The notes below the pieces were generated by a model that worked only from the letters and a program-made list of their open reading frames with translations, ran no database searches and had not been told where the DNA came from. The translations under genes and the position numbers were made by a program. From NCBI GenBank assembly GCA_003212345.1, contig QCPZ01000001.1, positions 94,501-158,500 of the forward strand: a stretch of 64,000 nt of DNA, given 5' to 3'. Origin of the DNA: SAR116 cluster bacterium AG-447-A06. Lineage in GTDB: Bacteria; Pseudomonadota; Alphaproteobacteria; Puniceispirillales; Puniceispirillaceae. The first letter of the stretch is position 1. Each line of letters opens with the position of its first letter. Shown in pieces: positions 52,035 through 61,899 of the stretch.

Positions 52035-53540
52035 CTATTTCTTTTTACCGGCAGGTTTGCCGCCCAAACCGGGCAATCCATTGGCAAGACTACTTCCTAG
52101 CCCTTGGGCAACACCGCCGCCCAATCCTTTTCCAAGGCCGCGTGATAACGCACCGAGATCTTGCATAGCTCCAGCATTACCCATTCCAGCAGCACCCATT
52201 CCACCGCCACCAAACATGGCCTTCATCGCTGCGGCACCCGTTTTGCCACCCAGCTTTTTCATCATCCGAGCCATATCTTGGTATTGTTTCACTAGCCGGT
52301 TCACCTCTTGAACCGAGGTTCCCGAGCCGGCCGCAATACGCTTACGCCGTGATGCATTTAGCAACCCTACAGAAGTTCGTTCTTTTTTCGTCATCGACAG
52401 AATGATGGCCTCTTGCCGTTTAATCATGCTGTCATCAATGCCAGCGGCGGCGATTTGCTTTTGCATCTTACCAATGCCGGGCAACATACCCATCAAGCCG
52501 CCAAAACCACCCATTTTTTGAAGCTGGCGAATTTGTATTAGAAAATCGTTCATGTCGAACTGGCCCTTTGCCATGCGTTTGGCCAGTCTCTCAGCTTCTT
52601 CAACTTCGATGGCCTCAGCAGCCTTCTCAACAAGCGCAACAACATCGCCCATATCCAGAATGCGGCCAGCGAGGCGTGCCGGATCAAAATCTTCAAGCGC
52701 GTCCTGTTTTTCGCCAACACCTGCCAGCTTGATTGGGCATCCAGTGACATGGCGCATCGACAGTGCCGCACCGCCTCGCGCATCACCATCAAGGCGTGTC
52801 AGCGCAATACCCGTTAAGCCAACCGCCTTGTGAAAGGCCTCGGCTGTATTCACCGCATCCTGACCAGTCATCGAGTCGGCGACTAATAGGATTTCATGGG
52901 GTTTGGTCAGTTTTTTGATGTCGCGAAGTTCAGCCATCAAGGCTTCATTGATGCTTAAGCGGCCCGCCGTATCAAGAATGAGAACGTCATAGGCTTGTAA
53001 TTTTGCCGCTTGCAAAGCACGTTTGGCAATCTGCGCCGGGCTCTCGCCATCCACCTCATTCAACACACCAACTTCGGCTTGACCACCAAGCATCCGCAAC
53101 TGTTCCCGCGCCGCCGGGCGGGTAACATCAAGCGAAGCCAGCATCACTTTTTTGCGATCACGTGTCCGAAGACGCAAGGCCAGTTTGCCTGCCGTCGTTG
53201 TTTTGCCAGAACCTTGTAAGCCCGCCAGAAGAATAACTGAAGGTGGGTTCGTTGAGATATTCAACGTCTCAGCATCTCCACCAAGCATCTCGATCAACGC
53301 ATCATGAACAATCTTGATCACCTGCTGATCAGGCCGGACCGCCCGCATGCTGGCAACACCCACCGCCTGTTCACGCACTTTTTCGGTAAAGGCTTTTACC
53401 GCGGGCAACGCAACATCAGCATCAAGCAAAGCAAGACGCACTCCACGAAGTGCGGCATCAACGTCTGACTCGCTGAGCGCGCCTCGGCGTGCCAGTCCGT
53501 CAAAGACATCAGCTAATTTACTTTTCAGCGTATCAAACAT
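52035..53540 (-). CDS. ffh: Signal recognition particle protein Ffh
   Basis: The SRP54 GTPase that recognises signal sequences at the ribosome. From the ATG at 53540 the protein is 501 residues. The N domain is followed by the G domain with P-loop GLQGSGKTTT at 107-116, DTAGRLSINEAL, and TRLDGDARGGAALSMRHVTG. The M domain starts near residue 330 with FGGLMGMLPGIGKMQKQI and the SRP RNA-binding helices (RIAAGSGTSVQEVNRLVKQY); the tail is Gly/Met-rich (GGGGMGAAGMGNAGAMQDLG). It leads ffh-rpsP-rimM-trmD-rplS. Its receptor gene ftsY lies 1 kb away. Confidence 0.97.
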   Translation of the reverse strand: MFDTLKSKLADVFDGLARRGALSESDVDAALRGVRLALLDADVALPAVKAFTEKVREQAVGVASMRAVRPDQQVIKIVHDALIEMLGGDAETLNISTNPPSVILLAGLQGSGKTTTAGKLALRLRTRDRKKVMLASLDVTRPAAREQLRMLGGQAEVGVLNEVDGESPAQIAKRALQAAKLQAYDVLILDTAGRLSINEALMAELRDIKKLTKPHEILLVADSMTGQDAVNTAEAFHKAVGLTGIALTRLDGDARGGAALSMRHVTGCPIKLAGVGEKQDALEDFDPARLAGRILDMGDVVALVEKAAEAIEVEEAERLAKRMAKGQFDMNDFLIQIRQLQKMGGFGGLMGMLPGIGKMQKQIAAAGIDDSMIKRQEAIILSMTKKERTSVGLLNASRRKRIAAGSGTSVQEVNRLVKQYQDMARMMKKLGGKTGAAAMKAMFGGGGMGAAGMGNAGAMQDLGALSRGLGKGLGGGVAQGLGSSLANGLPGLGGKPAGKKK

Positions 53541-53738
53541 AGTTTTGAACTCGCTTGCCCCATTATTACCATACTCGTCCAACCTGCATCAACGATCACC
53601 CGAATTGCAAACAGCGAACTAGCGCCCGTGCTCGAAGACTTCAAGGACGTGCGGAACCCGCTAAGGTCATGTCATTCGGACATGGCATGATTTTAGAATC
53701 CTATTGCGCTTTTTGCTAGCAATTGTCAAGAATAGCCG

Positions 53739-54530
53739 ATGTTTTTTATTTTATCTAAGACGCTTGGTCTTTTGCTTGAACCGCTCGTTATACCCTATCT
53801 GTTTCTGGCAATCGGTGCGATTGCCCGTTGGCGACGAAGGTGGTGGATCATGCGCTTTTCATTTTTAGCCGCGATATCTCTGCCACTTTCTTTCGGCATT
53901 TTGCCACTTTCCAGCCTTCCATTACAGTTTCTTGAGAGCCGCATTCCCCGGGGTGAAATTGGCGAAAAACACATTGACGGAATCATCGTTCTTGGAGGCT
54001 TTACAAGCAACGGCCTAATTGCCGAGAGCCATAACCAATATGGGCTTAACGGCAGCGCAGAAAGATTTACTGCCGCCATGGTGTTGGCCCGCCAGCTTCC
54101 ACAAACGCCAATTCTATTCAGTGGATTTTCCAGTGATTTGGTCCAACGCGGATGGCGCGAAAGCGATAATATTCGTGATCTGATTCACAAGCTTGGTGGT
54201 TTAAATACAACTGTTCTCTATGAAGAAAACAGCCGGAACACATATGAGAATGCAGTGAATAGCCGGCAGGTTTTCGCGGCTGAGCCAGGCACGAATTGGA
54301 TTCTTATTACATCTGCAAATCACATGCCACGGGCTGTTGGCAGTTTTGCGGCAGCGGGATGGACGGGGATTATTCCCTATCCTGTTGATTACCAAACGCC
54401 AAAAATCGGACACACAAGTTTTTGGAGCTTAGGAGACGGGATTTCGCTTCTACGTCATAGCCTGCATGAATATGCCATTTTACTAGTCTATTACCTAACA
54501 GGTCGCAGTACACACCTTTTACCCAATTAG
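53739..54530 (+). CDS. DUF218 (YdcF/ElyC-like) membrane protein
   Basis: A 263-residue protein with two N-terminal membrane segments (about residues 6-28 and 38-62) and a DUF218 domain: HIDGIIVLGGFTSNGLIAES, AERFTAAMVLARQLPQTPIL, FSGFSSDLV, then VLYEENSRNTYENAVNSRQV, WILITSANHMPRAVGSFAAA and IPYPVDYQT. This architecture is closer to ElyC/YdcF of Escherichia coli, which affects peptidoglycan and undecaprenyl phosphate metabolism, than the smaller DUF218 gene at 7114. It stands alone on the plus strand between ffh and ftsY. The enzymatic reaction is unknown. Confidence 0.87.
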   Translation: MFFILSKTLGLLLEPLVIPYLFLAIGAIARWRRRWWIMRFSFLAAISLPLSFGILPLSSLPLQFLESRIPRGEIGEKHIDGIIVLGGFTSNGLIAESHNQYGLNGSAERFTAAMVLARQLPQTPILFSGFSSDLVQRGWRESDNIRDLIHKLGGLNTTVLYEENSRNTYENAVNSRQVFAAEPGTNWILITSANHMPRAVGSFAAAGWTGIIPYPVDYQTPKIGHTSFWSLGDGISLLRHSLHEYAILLVYYLTGRSTHLLPN

Positions 54531-54568
54531 CCGAAGACCGTATCCATGTATCCTAACGCAAAGAACGC

Positions 54569-55507
54569 CTAATCAGCCCCAACTCCTGCAAGCGCCTTGG
54601 CAAATTCATCAGCGGCAAAAGGCTGCAAATCATCGGCCCCTTCACCAACACCAACAGCATGGACGGGCAGGCCAAACTCTTCTGCAAGCGCCACGACAAC
54701 ACCGCCTTTTGCAGATCCGTCAAGCTTGGTAACGATCAGGCCTGATACATCAGCAACGGCTGAAAAAGCTTTGACTTGAGATAACGCATTTTGGCCGACT
54801 GTCCCGTCCAAAATAATAATCGAATCATGCGGGGCGCTTTTATCCAGTTTTCGGATTACCCGTATAATCTTTGCCAACTCATCCATTAATTCACTGCGGT
54901 TTTGTAGACGTCCCGCTGTATCGATTATCAGCACATCTGCACTTTCTTGGATAGCCTGTGCCAATGCACGGTAGGCCAATGCTGCAGCATCTCCTCCATT
55001 GGTATCAGCAATCACAGATGTGCCAGTTCGCTCGCCCCAGATTTGCAACTGTTCGACTGCCGCCGCACGAAATGTATCACCAGCTGCTAGCAAAACTTTT
55101 TTACCCTGTGCTTGCCAGTTTTGTGCAAGTTTTCCCGCGGTCGTAGTCTTGCCAGATCCGTTCACCCCAACGAGAAGAACTACGTGGGGCTTGTTTTCAG
55201 ATCTGATTTTCAATGGCTTGGCTACCGGCTCCAAAATCGTCTCCAACCCGTCAGCAAGGGCGAGCGCAATCGCTTCTGCATCAACTGGTCCGGTGAATTT
55301 GTGAGCCTTGAGCGCGGCGGCAAGGCGGATAGATGAGGCAGTGCCAAGATCGGCAGAAATCAGCGCATCTTCAACTTCTTCCAATGATGCCGCGTCTAGT
55401 TTTGATTTGCCAATTAGCGCCGATAGGGACGGCAGGCTGGCCAGAGACTCAGAGACCTTCTTTGTGGATTTGCTGAGCCCGTCTCTTAGTTTCTTATACC
55501 AATTCAT
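54569..55507 (-). CDS. ftsY: Signal recognition particle receptor FtsY
   Basis: The SRP receptor GTPase at the inner membrane. It is 312 residues and consists of little more than the NG domains: N domain (SLEEVEDALISADLGTASSI), P-loop GVNGSGKTTT at 114-123, VLLAAGDTFRAAAVEQLQIW, DTAGRLQNRSELMDEL and TKLDGSAKGGVVVALAEEF. The long acidic A domain of the Escherichia coli protein is absent, as in most alphaproteobacteria; the basic N-terminus (MNWYKKLRDGLSKSTKK) probably binds the membrane. The ATGA overlap with mtaB couples translation. Confidence 0.96.
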   Translation of the reverse strand: MNWYKKLRDGLSKSTKKVSESLASLPSLSALIGKSKLDAASLEEVEDALISADLGTASSIRLAAALKAHKFTGPVDAEAIALALADGLETILEPVAKPLKIRSENKPHVVLLVGVNGSGKTTTAGKLAQNWQAQGKKVLLAAGDTFRAAAVEQLQIWGERTGTSVIADTNGGDAAALAYRALAQAIQESADVLIIDTAGRLQNRSELMDELAKIIRVIRKLDKSAPHDSIIILDGTVGQNALSQVKAFSAVADVSGLIVTKLDGSAKGGVVVALAEEFGLPVHAVGVGEGADDLQPFAADEFAKALAGVGAD

Positions 55508-56790
55508 GCGCCATACTCTCCACCCGAATCTTCCCGGCCAACAAGGCTATCACCATCACGCCCCACAATATTAACATCAACGAGACGCCCCGATGGATAG
55601 TTCGCCCCTTCTAGCCGAATTTTGGCAAAATTGCGCCCATGGCCACGATTGCCCGTCTCGACTAAAAGCTGATCCTTGCTGCCAACCATAGAATCTAAAA
55701 ATTCTTCCAGCCGTTGTCCACCAAACTGACGCAAAGCGCGTGCTCGGGCTTTGATGATTTCTGGTGAGAGCTGAGGCATAGCAGCAGCGGGAGTTCCTGA
55801 GCGCGATGAGTAAGGGAAGACGTGAAGATGAGTAATACCAGCTGCTTCAATCATATCAAGGCTTGCCTGATGCGCCTGATCACTCTCAGTTGGAAAACCT
55901 GCAATCACATCGGCACCAAATACCACATCTGGGCGGCGGCGACGCGCCTCATCACAAAACCGCAAAATATCCCTCGCCAGATGGCGTCTTTTCATCCGCT
56001 TTAAAATAACGTCGTCACCATGCTGTGCCGATAGGTGTAGATGCGGTAACAGACGCGGATCATCAGCCAGAACAGCCATCAATTCGGCGTCTGGTTCAGC
56101 AGGGTCAATTGACGATAGCCTTAATCTTGGCAGGTCCTTCAATTCGCTCAAAAGCCGACGCACTAAATTTCCAAGGCGCGGCCGCCCGGGTAAATCACTT
56201 CCCCATGAGGTAATGTCAACGCCAGTCAGAACCAGCTCTTTGCAGCCGTTATAAACAAGATTTTTGGCAGCATCAATTAGACCGCTGGAAGGCACCGATC
56301 TGTTGTTTCCTCGGCCGTATGGAATGATGCAAAAAGTGCAGCGATGATCACAGCCCTGCTGGACCTGCAGAAACGCCCGTGTATGTTCGTGAAAACTGTC
56401 TACCATATGTGATGCAGTTTCACGCACTTCCATAATATCACTAACCAAAAGCGATTGAGCTTTACTTGCCGCGAGCTTCTTCCAGCTTTCGATTTTTAGT
56501 TTGTCATGATTGCCAAGCACTTGCGTAACTTCGGGCATATCAGCCCACGCTTCAGGAGCAATTTGTGCGGCACAACCAGTGACGATAATTTTGGCATCCG
56601 GATTGTCACGACGGGCTTTCCGAATGGCTTGGCGGGCTTGTTTTTCTGCCTCAACGGTCACCGCACATGTATTGATAATAATAGCATCCAACAGGCCAGC
56701 AGCCCCCGCCTGCTCACGCAGAACTTCTGATTCCCAAATATTCAGCCGACATCCAAATGTTCGCACTTGGGGCATATTACGCTTGTTCAT
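55504..56790 (-). CDS. mtaB: tRNA t6A37 methylthiotransferase MtaB
   Basis: A radical SAM enzyme converting t6A37 to ms2t6A37 in tRNAs. From the ATG at 56790, which overlaps the dapF stop by ATGA, it is 428 residues. The N-terminal methylthiotransferase domain has cluster cysteines 14, 42 and 73 (FGCRLN, INTCAVT, TGCAAQ). The radical SAM motif is GCDHRCTFCIIPYGRGN. A C-terminal TRAM-like region (about 365-428) includes LVETGNRGHGRNFAKIRLEG. It is similar to MiaB, but FGCRLN and context favour MtaB. It overlaps ftsY by 4 nt. Confidence 0.93.
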   Translation of the reverse strand: MNKRNMPQVRTFGCRLNIWESEVLREQAGAAGLLDAIIINTCAVTVEAEKQARQAIRKARRDNPDAKIIVTGCAAQIAPEAWADMPEVTQVLGNHDKLKIESWKKLAASKAQSLLVSDIMEVRETASHMVDSFHEHTRAFLQVQQGCDHRCTFCIIPYGRGNNRSVPSSGLIDAAKNLVYNGCKELVLTGVDITSWGSDLPGRPRLGNLVRRLLSELKDLPRLRLSSIDPAEPDAELMAVLADDPRLLPHLHLSAQHGDDVILKRMKRRHLARDILRFCDEARRRRPDVVFGADVIAGFPTESDQAHQASLDMIEAAGITHLHVFPYSSRSGTPAAAMPQLSPEIIKARARALRQFGGQRLEEFLDSMVGSKDQLLVETGNRGHGRNFAKIRLEGANYPSGRLVDVNIVGRDGDSLVGREDSGGEYGA

Positions 56791-57656
56791 TTGCCAGCCC
56801 ACAACAAACCATTAAGACTCGCAGAGAGGGTGCCATCAAAAACATAGGCAACTGGTCCACGCATAATCACTCGCCCTCCAAGGGTTCCATCATCTTGCCA
56901 GTCAATAAAAACCGATCCGCCATCCATAATGATTTCAGTTTTTCGCGACCCACGCCCAGACCGATGAACCGCAACCCCGACTGCACAAGCCCCACTGCCA
57001 CAGGCGAGGGTAACACCGACGCCACGCTCCCACACCCGCATCCGAAACTTGTTGGGTCCAATTCGATGTGCAAAAGAAATATTTACCCTCTCCGGGAATA
57101 GAGGGTGATGTTCAAGCGGCGGGCCAACATTATCAAGGTCTATGGCTTCGGCATCATCAACAAAAAGCACAGCATGTGGGTTTCCCACCGAATGACAAAC
57201 TGCAGGCACTGGTGCAAGCGGTCCAAGATCCACTGATAATGTATTTGCCTCGTTGGCCAATGGCACGGCCGCCCAGTCAAGGTGGACCGACCCCATATCA
57301 ACAGAAATCTGGTTAGGAAATTCAGCTGACCGCCAGCTTTGCAAAATGCCAGCGTCAGTTTCAATAGCAAGCCGGTCCTGCTCGAACTCCTGCATAATAT
57401 GATCAGCAACGCATCTTGTGCCATTGCCACATGCCATCGCCGCACTGCCATCACTATTGAGAATCTGCAGGAAAATATCGGCCTTCTGAGAAGGCCGGAT
57501 CACAAGTATCTGATCACAGCCAATGCCAAAATGACGGTCAGCAAGCGCGGTTGCCGCGATCTTGCTGATAACATCAGGGATGCCTTTGGCAGGTTCGCGC
57601 GCATCAAAAACAATGAAATCATTGCCAAGGCCATGCATTTTAAAAAACGCTGTCAT
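56787..57656 (-). CDS. dapF: Diaminopimelate epimerase
   Basis: Converts LL- to meso-diaminopimelate for peptidoglycan and lysine. The 289 residues form two similar halves. Cys76 in AAMACGNGTRCVAD and the second active-site cysteine in GVTLACGSGACAVGVA (near residue 220) form the cysteine pair of the family. It begins MTAFFKMHGLGNDFIVFDA. The order dapF-mtaB-ftsY with 4-nt overlaps indicates one transcript. lysA, which uses its product, is at the other end of this window. Confidence 0.96.
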   Translation of the reverse strand: MTAFFKMHGLGNDFIVFDAREPAKGIPDVISKIAATALADRHFGIGCDQILVIRPSQKADIFLQILNSDGSAAMACGNGTRCVADHIMQEFEQDRLAIETDAGILQSWRSAEFPNQISVDMGSVHLDWAAVPLANEANTLSVDLGPLAPVPAVCHSVGNPHAVLFVDDAEAIDLDNVGPPLEHHPLFPERVNISFAHRIGPNKFRMRVWERGVGVTLACGSGACAVGVAVHRSGRGSRKTEIIMDGGSVFIDWQDDGTLGGRVIMRGPVAYVFDGTLSASLNGLLWAGK

Positions 57657-57730
57657 AACAATGCGTATAACCGGTTTTTCTTTTGGACGAAAGGGAAAGA
57701 GGCAAAAAGGAAAAGTAGTTTGATGCTAAT

Positions 57731-58513
57731 TTATCCCAGTGTCAGACTAATTGGCACATGATCAGACGGTTTATCCGCACCGCGCAGGCCACGGTGAATT
57801 TCCGCCATTACAATCCTATCAGCAAGGTCAACGCTAACCCATATATGATCCAGCCGACGCCCACGATCACTTGCCGCCCAATCACGTGCACGATAAGACC
57901 ACCAAGAATATAGTTTCTGTTCATCACCAAAATAGGCGCGCACCGCGTCATACCAACCTCCATCAGCGATTAGTCGTTTTAACCCGTCTGTTTCAACGGG
58001 TGTGTGGCTGACAATTTTTAATAGCTGTTTGCTCGACCAAACATCGCTTGCCAAAGGCGCAATATTCAAATCACCAACCAAAACTTCCCTCTGCGGTTTA
58101 TTGACCCCAAAATGATTAGTCATTTCCGCGATGAATTGTAACTTATGCGCAAATTTTGCATTTTCGTCGATATCAGGAATATCACCTCCAGCTGGCACAT
58201 AGAAATTATGCACCCCAATACCGTCTTGGGTCCTCGCCCATATGTGTCGGCAATCAGTCTTGCCGGCCCAGTTCATATGGCTTGTTTCAGTAAACGGCTG
58301 ACGCGAAATGATAGCCACACCATTATAGCTTTTTTCACCTCGGATCACTTGATGCGGCCATCCAGCAGCAGTAAAGGCTTCATCTGGAAAATGCATATCC
58401 TGTGTTTTAGTTTCCTGCAGGCATAAAACATCAATATCCGCTTGCTGCAAAAACCCGAGCACCAGATCAAGGCGCAAACGCACACTATTAATATTCCAAG
58501 TTGCGATTTTCAT
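57731..58513 (-). CDS. xth: Exodeoxyribonuclease III (AP endonuclease)
   Basis: An exonuclease III-type enzyme for base-excision repair. It has 260 residues. MKIATWNINSVRLRLDLVLG and VLCLQETKTQ carry the metal-binding Asn and Glu; VLVGDLNIAPLASDVW and the C-terminal RRLDHIWVSVDLADRI and SDHVPISLTL complete the catalytic set of the EEP superfamily. It lies 267 bp beyond lolA on the same strand, consistent with an ftsK-lolA-xth arrangement seen in related bacteria. Confidence 0.96.
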   Translation of the reverse strand: MKIATWNINSVRLRLDLVLGFLQQADIDVLCLQETKTQDMHFPDEAFTAAGWPHQVIRGEKSYNGVAIISRQPFTETSHMNWAGKTDCRHIWARTQDGIGVHNFYVPAGGDIPDIDENAKFAHKLQFIAEMTNHFGVNKPQREVLVGDLNIAPLASDVWSSKQLLKIVSHTPVETDGLKRLIADGGWYDAVRAYFGDEQKLYSWWSYRARDWAASDRGRRLDHIWVSVDLADRIVMAEIHRGLRGADKPSDHVPISLTLG

Positions 58514-58780
58514 TCAGTCCTCTTTGATGCAGATATGTTAATTTATATTTGTCAGGAAATCCGGAATTTGAGCACGATTATAATAATTGATTTAGGGTGG
58601 ACGACAATAATAGGTGATGGGATTCGATGGCTAAAACAAGTGAGCACTGCTGATTTATCACCACATCGATCTGGCAAACTCGCATTTGAGTCGTCATAAT
58701 ATTTCTGCTCTAAAATAATCTTGTGTCAAGATCCGTTTAGCCTTGGCAATGACGTTTGCGCAGGCCACGTAATATCACAA

Positions 58781-59470
58781 TCAATTGTTTGCCAAATAGG
58801 AGGGGAGCCTGAACGCAACATTAGGAATGGTTGTGTCAAAAGCAAGATTAAATAAAGTTACGCTGGTTCGGATGCCCGCTGTATCAACAACTATCCAGCG
58901 CCTGAACTGAAAAGGTTTTTCCGAAAATTCAAGGGTGAGTTGGCCTGCGCCCTCGCCCTCTTCCTTAGCAACCAGAATCTGCACGACACCAGCAGTTGAT
59001 CGTTTGATCCGCGTCTCATACCCATCTGGCCGCAGTGAAACCTTTGCCGCCAAAATTAATGATAATGGCGTTTCCGATAAAGGGTAACTTGTCAGTAACT
59101 TTTCATCTGGCCGGTCAACGTGGAGCCAAATTTTGCTAGTAATTAACTGCAAACCTTTGCCACCATCTTCATTTTGGTAGGTGATTTTCATCTGAGATGG
59201 ACGACGAAATAATAACTTGCCTTCGGCCGATGTCCCGTCTGAGGCGACCTGAACAAAATCTGCTTCAATGGATTTGATTTTATTGAACCACGCTTCAGCG
59301 CGTTTGACTTCATCTGCTGCTGCAGCAGACCCAGCAGAAAATATGCCCATACAAATTACACATGCACGTGTAACACGAATAAAACCAGACCCCAAAGCCA
59401 ACATAAAGCACCCTGCTATTGTTGATAATTTCCCAAGAACATAGTCATGTTTTGCGATTGCATGAGCCAT
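58781..59470 (-). CDS. lolA: Outer-membrane lipoprotein carrier protein LolA
   Basis: A periplasmic chaperone that ferries lipoproteins from LolCDE to the outer membrane. The mature domain (from about residue 50) shows ADEVKRAEAWFNKIKSIEAD, FVQVASDGTSAEGKLLFRRP, MKITYQNEDGGKGLQLITSK and IWLHVDRPDEKLLTSYPLSE, typical of LolA. The N-terminus is long (229 residues in all); the signal peptide probably starts at an internal ATG (MLALGSGFIRVTRACVICMG) and is cleaved after SAAAA. The first ATG overlaps the ftsK stop by one base (TAATG), so the true start is open. It follows ftsK, as usual in alphaproteobacteria. Confidence 0.9.
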   Translation of the reverse strand: MAHAIAKHDYVLGKLSTIAGCFMLALGSGFIRVTRACVICMGIFSAGSAAAADEVKRAEAWFNKIKSIEADFVQVASDGTSAEGKLLFRRPSQMKITYQNEDGGKGLQLITSKIWLHVDRPDEKLLTSYPLSETPLSLILAAKVSLRPDGYETRIKRSTAGVVQILVAKEEGEGAGQLTLEFSEKPFQFRRWIVVDTAGIRTSVTLFNLAFDTTIPNVAFRLPSYLANN

Positions 59471-61824
59471 TACGAGACCCCATTTTCATCATTCGTAATC
59501 AACACATCACGCTTTCCAACATGGTTAGCTGCCGAAATAATGCCACTACTCTCCATTTCTTCTATAATCGTCGCCGCACGGTTGTAACCAATCTTTAAAT
59601 GTCTTTGCACAAAGCTGGTGGACGCTTTTTGCTCACGCACAACCAAAGCAACAGCTTGCTCATAAAGGCTGCCGCCATTAGCAGTCCCCTGACCAGAATC
59701 TATTAAGTCTACGCCAGCTTCAACCTCTTCAACAACCCGGTCATCATATTCAGGTTCACCTTGTTGGCGTAGGAAATTGGCAACCGACTCAACCTCGCCA
59801 TCATCGACGAACGGGCCATGCACTCTTACAACCCGGCCACCACCTTCCATAAACAGCATATCGCCACGGCCAAGGAGCTGTTCGGCGCCCTGTTCGCCAA
59901 GAATAGTGCGACTGTCGATGCGCGATGTTACCTGAAAGCTGATTCGGGTTGGAAAGTTTGCCTTGATTGTTCCAGTAATCACATCCACAGATGGACGCTG
60001 GGTTGCCATAATGACATGAATGCCTGCTGCGCGCGCCATTTGTGCTAAACGCTGAACCGCACTTTCGATTTCTTTACCAGCAACAAGCATAAGATCGGCC
60101 ACTTCATCAATCACAACGACAATGTAGGGCAGTGGGGCAAGATCCAGAATTTCCTCCTCATAAATCGGCTTGCCAGTCTCAGAGTCAAACCCGGTTTGGA
60201 CACGCCTTGTCAAGGTGTCACCTTTTGCTCTTGCTTGAGCAAGCCGTTCATTATAGCCGCCTATATTTCGGACCCCCATTTTAGCCATGTTTCGATAGCG
60301 ATTTTCCATTTCACGAACCGCCCATTTTAGAGCCGTTACAGCCTTTGACGGATCAGTCACCACTGGGCTCAGTAAATGCGGTATGCCGTCATAAACCGAT
60401 AACTCCAGCATTTTCGGATCGATCATAATCATACGACAGGTTTCCGGTGTATGGCGGTAAAGCAGGGACAATATCATAGAGTTAATGCCAACCGATTTTC
60501 CCGAACCGGTGGTGCCAGCCACAAGAAGATGCGGGAATTTTGCCAGATCAACAACTACGGGTGCACCGGCAATATCCTTTCCAAGTGCCATCGGCAAATT
60601 TGACTTGTCCTTGCCCCAGGCATCGTGATCCAAAATATCACGAAGCATGACAACCTGCCGGTCTAAATTAGGCAACTCAATTCCAATCACATTCTGACCT
60701 GGCACAACAGCAACACGAACAGAAATAGCGCTCATTGACCGGGCTATATCATCAGCAAGCGAAATCACACGTTGCGATTTCGTACCTGGAGCAGGGTTTA
60801 AATCATATCGCGTTACAACTGGCCCAAAACGCACGTCAGCAATAGTGCCGTTCACACTGAAATCAGACAACACCTTTTCAAGTTGGCTTGCATGATCCTC
60901 GAGGGCTGATTTAGATGGTCCAGACTGAGCCTTAACAGGCGGATTCAGGAGACGGACAGGTGGTACATGAAAACTTGATCCACTGCCAAAATCCAGTGTT
61001 TCCTGTTTTGCATTCCTTTTGTTTCTTCGTTGCGAACGCGACGACACTGACTGGCTAGCAACTTGGTTGAAAATTTGATCACCCGTTTCGTCAACAAACA
61101 CAGGTTCTTGTCGCTGTTTTAATGTTTTGGGTTTTTGTGGCGGCTCCATGGTAAAATATTTTTGGACCTGAGCAAAGATACGAGCAACCTTTTGGCCAAT
61201 CCCAAAAAGCCCTTTGAAAATGGGGCCAAGCTTAGTGGTTTGGCCAGTCACATCCAGCCATTGTTGGCGGGAAATCGCAGTAACCCAGAGCCAGCCGACA
61301 AAACCCAAAAACAAAGCGGCAACGCCAACATAATCAATTGTTCTGAGGCCAAGAACAGATGGCATAGCCTGCATGAACCGCATGATAAACCCAATGATAA
61401 TTGCACCGCCACCCCCACCGATATCACTGATACCAGCCCCATCAATAGCAAACAAACCGCCCGCCAAAAACACCAAGCTAATAGGTAAAAACAGCAGCCG
61501 AAACCCCAGCAATGGCACTGGTTTCTTTCGGAAGTACGACAATCCCCAGAAGAAGGGCACAAGGGCTAAAAAAAATGCCGCAAGCCCAATCACCGAAATC
61601 ATTGCTGCCGAAATATTGGCGCCTATTGGGCCAAGCCAATTATTCACACCAGCATCAGAAATATTTGTGAAAGACGGATCATTCTTGTCAGCTGTGATCA
61701 ATGCAACCAGTAACAGGCCGCTAAGCAAAAACAGCGCAAGACCAAAGATTTCCATAAGCCGATGTTGCAAAAAGTGCATCATCGCAGTAGAGAAAAGGGG
61801 CTTTTTATCGTCACGGTCGACCAT
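59470..61824 (-). CDS. ftsK: DNA translocase FtsK
   Basis: The septal dsDNA pump that segregates chromosome termini and activates Xer recombination. It has 784 residues. Four or more membrane helices lie in residues 20-190, followed by a short linker (to about 310), much shorter than in Escherichia coli. The motor domain has LLVAGTTGSGKSVGINSMIL (Walker A near residue 440), PYIVVVIDEVADLMLVAGKE (Walker B) and IHVIMATQRPSVDVITGTIK. The C-terminal gamma winged helix, SFVQRHLKIGYNRAATIIEE, would read KOPS sequences. XerC is encoded at 31458-32354. Confidence 0.96.
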   Translation of the reverse strand: MVDRDDKKPLFSTAMMHFLQHRLMEIFGLALFLLSGLLLVALITADKNDPSFTNISDAGVNNWLGPIGANISAAMISVIGLAAFFLALVPFFWGLSYFRKKPVPLLGFRLLFLPISLVFLAGGLFAIDGAGISDIGGGGGAIIIGFIMRFMQAMPSVLGLRTIDYVGVAALFLGFVGWLWVTAISRQQWLDVTGQTTKLGPIFKGLFGIGQKVARIFAQVQKYFTMEPPQKPKTLKQRQEPVFVDETGDQIFNQVASQSVSSRSQRRNKRNAKQETLDFGSGSSFHVPPVRLLNPPVKAQSGPSKSALEDHASQLEKVLSDFSVNGTIADVRFGPVVTRYDLNPAPGTKSQRVISLADDIARSMSAISVRVAVVPGQNVIGIELPNLDRQVVMLRDILDHDAWGKDKSNLPMALGKDIAGAPVVVDLAKFPHLLVAGTTGSGKSVGINSMILSLLYRHTPETCRMIMIDPKMLELSVYDGIPHLLSPVVTDPSKAVTALKWAVREMENRYRNMAKMGVRNIGGYNERLAQARAKGDTLTRRVQTGFDSETGKPIYEEEILDLAPLPYIVVVIDEVADLMLVAGKEIESAVQRLAQMARAAGIHVIMATQRPSVDVITGTIKANFPTRISFQVTSRIDSRTILGEQGAEQLLGRGDMLFMEGGGRVVRVHGPFVDDGEVESVANFLRQQGEPEYDDRVVEEVEAGVDLIDSGQGTANGGSLYEQAVALVVREQKASTSFVQRHLKIGYNRAATIIEEMESSGIISAANHVGKRDVLITNDENGVS

Positions 61825-61899
61825 TGCGTTCCTTTATAAAATAAAACGATGCGGCAATCCAGCAATAGCCCAGGCTGTGGTCATTACTGCGGGCAACTA

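Noticed and set aside
58442-58699. An 85-residue plus-strand frame in the xth-lolA gap
   Set aside because: Half is antisense to xth, it has no ribosome-binding site, and the composition does not resemble a conserved protein.
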